A stretch of DNA of 64,000 nucleotides. It comes from Cavia porcellus. Its lineage: Eukaryota; Chordata; Mammalia; Rodentia; Caviidae. The notes below the pieces were generated by a model. The model was given only the letters and a program-made list of their open reading frames with translations, was not told the DNA's origin and ran no database searches. Positions 60,360 to 64,000 of this stretch are shown here, piece by piece (position 1 is the stretch's first letter; each line of letters opens with the position of its first letter). A program made the translations under genes and the position numbers. The stretch spans positions 26,568,001 to 26,632,000 of the forward strand of contig NW_026947496.1 in the NCBI RefSeq assembly GCF_034190915.1, read 5' to 3'.

Positions 60360-60680
60360 TTTCCTCTTGACAAAGGTTTGTTTCCATTTTATACTTTTAA
60401 AAATGAGTTTTTCTTTTCTTTTTTTTCTTTCTTTCCTTTCCGCTTCAACCTCCCTAGTTCTTCTCTCCTTTTGAACATTTTTTTCCCATTTCACAGTATC
60501 TACTATACATTTGGTTTCTTAATTACCCTTTAAGTTTCTCACAGAAGAGAGACAATGTGATATTTACATGCGTGTGCCCTATTTACTTCACTCAAGAACA
60601 AGGTCTCATGATGCATCAGTTCACCTAGCAATGTCTCAAATATATCCTTCTTTATAGGCTGAGTAAATCTTTAATGTAAT
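60360..60680 (-). mobile_element. LINE-1 3' end, antisense
   Basis: A polypyrimidine stretch (60410-60490, complement of the purine-rich L1 3'UTR) precedes 'ccctatttacttcactcaag', 'agcaatgtctcaaatatatc' and 'ttctttataggctgagtaaa', the antisense ORF2 end seen also at 18.0-18.1 and 56.3 kb. 5'-truncated. Confidence 0.65.
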
Positions 60681-61852
60681 ATTGTGAGAAATATGACAAT
60701 GATACAGGTAACACCAACTTAGACACCTTACTATCACTTAACTTATTAATGATCACAGTTGAATCAGGTGTACTGCTTTGAATTTTATGATAGATCTAAA
60801 AGTAGATTTCAAGACAGAGCAATGGAAGTGATTAAACTTTTCTTATCATTGTGGAAAATATTATAGCTATAGTAAGCCTGGAAAAGACAAAACTACTACT
60901 AGATAAGACTGATTCCTAAAGATATCAAGCATAAAAAAGATTATTAGGGAGATACGGAGCTATTGCATAGTACTATCAAGACAATCATAAGATGGAGATT
61001 TTTAAATGGATCAGGGGAACTTAGATGCTACAAAGCAATGTAAGGGATTTGAAACAATATCACATTATTTTAATGTGCTATAAAAATGTCTTCCCAGGAG
61101 CATAGGAAAATTCAAAATAAAAAGTAATATCTGTCTAGGGCATTAAAGTAGATGCCTACATAAAGAAAAGTTAGTGAATTCTGAATTTTCCTCCAATATA
61201 ATAATTCAGAGTTCCAGGGATTAAGATTGCACAGCCTCCAGGCTAAGCATATCTCTGTTAAGATAAGACATAACACATTTAAACTAAGAGCAATAAATCA
61301 TATGCAGAATTTATACAAAGTCAGTTAACTAAAAAATGGAAACAAAGTGGTCTCTATTCTTTCATAAATTGGTTAGAACAAAACCAGAAATGAATTTTAT
61401 GTATGAAATGAGAAATATTTACAAGAGAAATGATTTATGGTTTATAAATACATATTTTATGACACTCATTTAGTAGATAGATTTGTAACAAAAAAGTGTT
61501 TGGAATGACATTATTTTTAGTAAAATGGAATACTGAAGTGCCCTTTTATTTTGTAAAATGAAAAGTTCATTAAAACAACACTTTTGGAATCACATTGTAA
61601 TTTTTAGACTGAATAAAATATGATTTTGTGTGATATCAATTTATGGCTATAGTTAACATTGGAAGGGATACAGAGTGTAAATATGTAAAAGATGAGTTTT
61701 TTGGTGACATCTTCTAAGTTAATGTTATTTTTCATAGTGAAATCCTCTCTGCCCTCCTACCCCTCAATATTACCACAGTCTGCTGGTATCCTGTGTACCA
61801 GTAATACAAGGCATGATTATATAATATTACAATATAAGACTATAAATCTGTA
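60681..61852. other. Unassigned
   Basis: No recognised feature. Confidence 0.4.
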
Positions 61853-62281
61853 TTAATTTCCTGTTGCTGTTGTAGCAATTACCACTATGTTCATGACATA
61901 AAACAGCATGAATTTATTATTCACATTTCTGGAAGTCAGGGTCTGATATAATTTCCTGAGACTAAAATAAATGTGTTTCTTGGTATCCTCTTCCAGAAAA
62001 GAATCCATTTCTTGCTTTTTCTAGCATCTAGAGGGTGTTCATATTCCTTGACTTAAGACTGCCTTAAAAAAACAAAAAATAAAAAACAAAAAACAAACAA
62101 ACAAAAAAAAAAAAACAGTGTTGTGAGCTTGATCCTTCTCAGATCACAGTTTTGTGACCTCTTTTAGGCATTCACTTTTGTACACAGCCTTGAGATGACT
62201 CTGACGTCATTTTCTATCTCAAAGTCACCGATAAGCAATTGCAATTCAACTTATAACTTTAAATGTCTTTTACCAGGCAAC
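61853..62281 (-). mobile_element. MaLR (MLT1-like) LTR, interrupted by an A-rich block
   Basis: Antisense LTR: 'attaatttcctgttgctgtt', 'cacatttctggaagtcaggg', 'cttgctttttctagcatcta', 'gtgagcttgatccttctcag' and 'tctatctcaaagtcaccga'. An A-rich block at about 62066-62116 has no counterpart in the LTR and looks like a later addition. Confidence 0.7.
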
Positions 62282-62648
62282 TGTGGTAGTCAGCTTTCTT
62301 TTGTTGTGATAAAATACCTCAGAAAATCAACATGAAATAAAGACTTACTTCTTTCACAGTTGGAGAAGTTTTAGTTTATGGTCTCTTGGCCACCTTGCTG
62401 TCGGACTGTGATGACACAGATCATCATGGATGGACTCGTGGCCAAAGACTACTCACCTCTCCTCATGGATTTAAAAAGCGAAGTAAAAGAGTCCCTGATC
62501 CCAAAATTTCCTTCAAGGAGTGCAAGCCAGCTACCTCTCACTGGGCCTCAGCTGCTAACAGTTTCATCACTCCTAGTAATGCCACAGGCTGGCAGCCAAG
62601 TTTCTCACATGTGGGTCTGGGCGGAAAGTTTAAGAAGCAAACCAGAAA
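62282..62648 (-). mobile_element. MaLR LTR, complete length
   Basis: Antisense of the rodent MaLR LTR: 'gtagtcagctttcttttgtt', 'gtgataaaatacctcagaaa', 'tttcacagttggagaag', 'agtttcatcactcctagtaa', 'gccacaggctggcagccaag' and 'gaagcaaaccagaaaa' (complement of the LTR start). About 367 bp, near the same length as the 6.2 kb LTR. The 166- and 98-codon plus-strand frames here are inside the LTR and have no coding meaning. Confidence 0.78.
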
Positions 62649-62739
62649 AGTATCTAATATATTTTCAGGCTTTAGGCAATAAGCCAAGGTCATCTTTGGG
62701 AAGGAGCAACATTGTTTTCTCATCACAAAGTCAAAATGG

Positions 62740-62802
62740 TACACACACACACATGACACACACACACATACACACACACGCATACACACACACGCACACA
62801 CT
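62740..62802. repeat. Imperfect (CA)n microsatellite
   Basis: CA units interrupted by TGA, TA and CG steps. It produces the His/Thr-rich tail of the overlapping plus-strand frame. Confidence 0.92.
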
Positions 62803-64000
62803 CATTAACACAGTGAAGAAATTCAGTTACAGCAATTACAGATGTAAACTTGGAGACCTTTCTTTGTCTCAGCTGTAGATTGAATTGAAAAGCCTTTCTG
62901 CAAACCATTTTTTGTGCCCATACTAGGGCTGATGATTCACATCTTCATCAAATCCCTGTCTCACAATTATCCTGTAAATGAAGGACCCAAAGTGAAGAGG
63001 AAATTGATGCAATTTCTGAAGCTCCTTGAGAACGCTTCCTTATTTTTGATTTGATTGTTTGTTTGTTTATTATTTGCTGATTTTAAACCTCTTAGATGAT
63101 TCTGTGGACAAGGAAAGGGTGGTAGAAATTCACAAATGGTACTTCAAAAAAGTGAAAGGATTCTGTTATTTAACATTTTAGGAAAATTGTTATATATGAA
63201 TTTAAAGGTCAAGAGTCTCCTTGGATTGATGTATCTCATCCATGATTTAATAGAAAATGCTCAGAAATATGAAGAGACCTAAAAGAAAAACATCTGGGAC
63301 TAATTAAGGTGTTAGTCTGTACCACTTAGGGAGGTAGTCATCGTAAGAGCCTATGGCCAAGAATTTAATTCATGGGAAGTTTGTTATAAAAAGATAAATA
63401 TTTTTGACAGAGGTAGAAATAGTTCCTCCACTTTCGTGTTGTAATCCTCTTGTCTGTTTCATTATTGATTTCTCAGGAATTTGTCCACACTACCGTGTAG
63501 ATTTAAAGGGAAGTTTCCTGAAGTATCTTGAAAAAGGATTCAGTGTCTTTAGAGTTACACTTTAGTCAGTGAACCATATCACATCATACTGGACATGAAA
63601 TTTGGACTTCCATGACCCAAGGTCACCTGCTAAATCTGATTCAGAGAAACTGATAAAGGGAAACTTGGCATTTCGGATTCTCTAAAATGCACAAGGTTCA
63701 ACCAAATACTGCAATATTTAATATTATCCTGAATGTTAAGTACTTTTGAGAGTCCACATGGAGGATTGAAGTACATCCTAAATGTTATCCCCATTAGCAT
63801 TCTATCTCAGAAGTCTGAAATCTGGGTCAAGGTGTTTCCACTGGAGTCTGTATAGCAGTAAGAAATTTCCGAAATGTTCTACAGAGTCAAGTAAATTTGT
63901 GTTCATGGCATTCTTTTAGTCTACACCCAAAGGAAGCTACAGATGGCTTAGGATGTGTCCTTCCATTCTAACCTGCAAGGACGTGTCCATTTGCTAGAAG
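62803..64000. other. Unassigned
   Basis: No recognisable gene or repeat to the right edge. Contains a short (TTTG)n run near 63055-63068. Confidence 0.4.

Noticed and set aside
62378..62878. 166-codon plus-strand frame
   Set aside because: Lies in an antisense MaLR LTR and runs into a CA repeat.

Overview
This window is eukaryotic, almost certainly mammalian and most likely rodent. It is A+T-rich, has no operon-like gene packing, and is filled with LINE-1, B1/ID-type SINEs, MaLR (ERVL-type) LTR elements, old MIR/L2 pieces and simple repeats. The SINE mix is ID-like tRNA-derived elements plus dimers with a B1 half followed by an ID half. That fits the squirrel/dormouse/beaver/kangaroo-rat side of the rodents better than mouse or rat. 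The lineage is an inference from recalled family distributions, not a database match. I found no protein-coding exon of a host gene, no structural RNA gene and no CRISPR array. The window looks like intergenic DNA or the inside of a very large intron.

Layout. Positions 1-1280 are the 3' end of a young-looking L1 (+) that enters from the left edge. 1.3-6.2 kb is mostly unassigned, with an old L1 piece and one ID SINE. 6.2-8.5 kb is a MaLR 5' LTR plus internal region. Its distal part belongs to a repeat seen again, inverted, at 36.7-37.7 kb. 8.5-11.9 kb is unassigned apart from TG and CA microsatellites. 11.9-16.0 kb is stacked old L1 debris with ID insertions.

The dominant feature is an essentially full-length L1 on the minus strand at 16497-23294. 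In its own direction it has a monomeric tandem-repeat 5'UTR, ORF1, a 40-base spacer, ORF2 and an unusually long 3'UTR of about 1.5 kb. It lies inside an older plus-strand L1 whose halves are visible on both sides. Both ORFs are broken and both ORF2 catalytic centres have lost an aspartate, so the copy is dead.

23.3-46 kb holds scattered SINEs, MaLR LTRs, MIR/L2 remnants, a hAT-type DNA transposon remnant and several microsatellites, including a 180-bp polypyrimidine tract at 42.74-42.93 kb. 46.5-50.4 kb is a second nest: an old plus-strand L1 split by a MaLR-derived block that contains a minus-strand internal region and LTR pieces in opposite orientations. 50.4-64 kb contains further SINEs, 3'-truncated or inverted L1 copies, two abutting MaLR LTRs and stretches where I recognise nothing. 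Part of 58.0-58.5 kb might be conserved non-coding sequence.

No undescribed biological system is evident. The most informative observations are the two nested insertions, the monomeric L1 promoter with a long shared 3'UTR, a twin-primed L1, an unclassified repeat present in two inverted copies, a perfect 16-bp-arm palindrome inside a MIR remnant, and a B1 copy with a perfect target-site duplication and a unique 3' tail.
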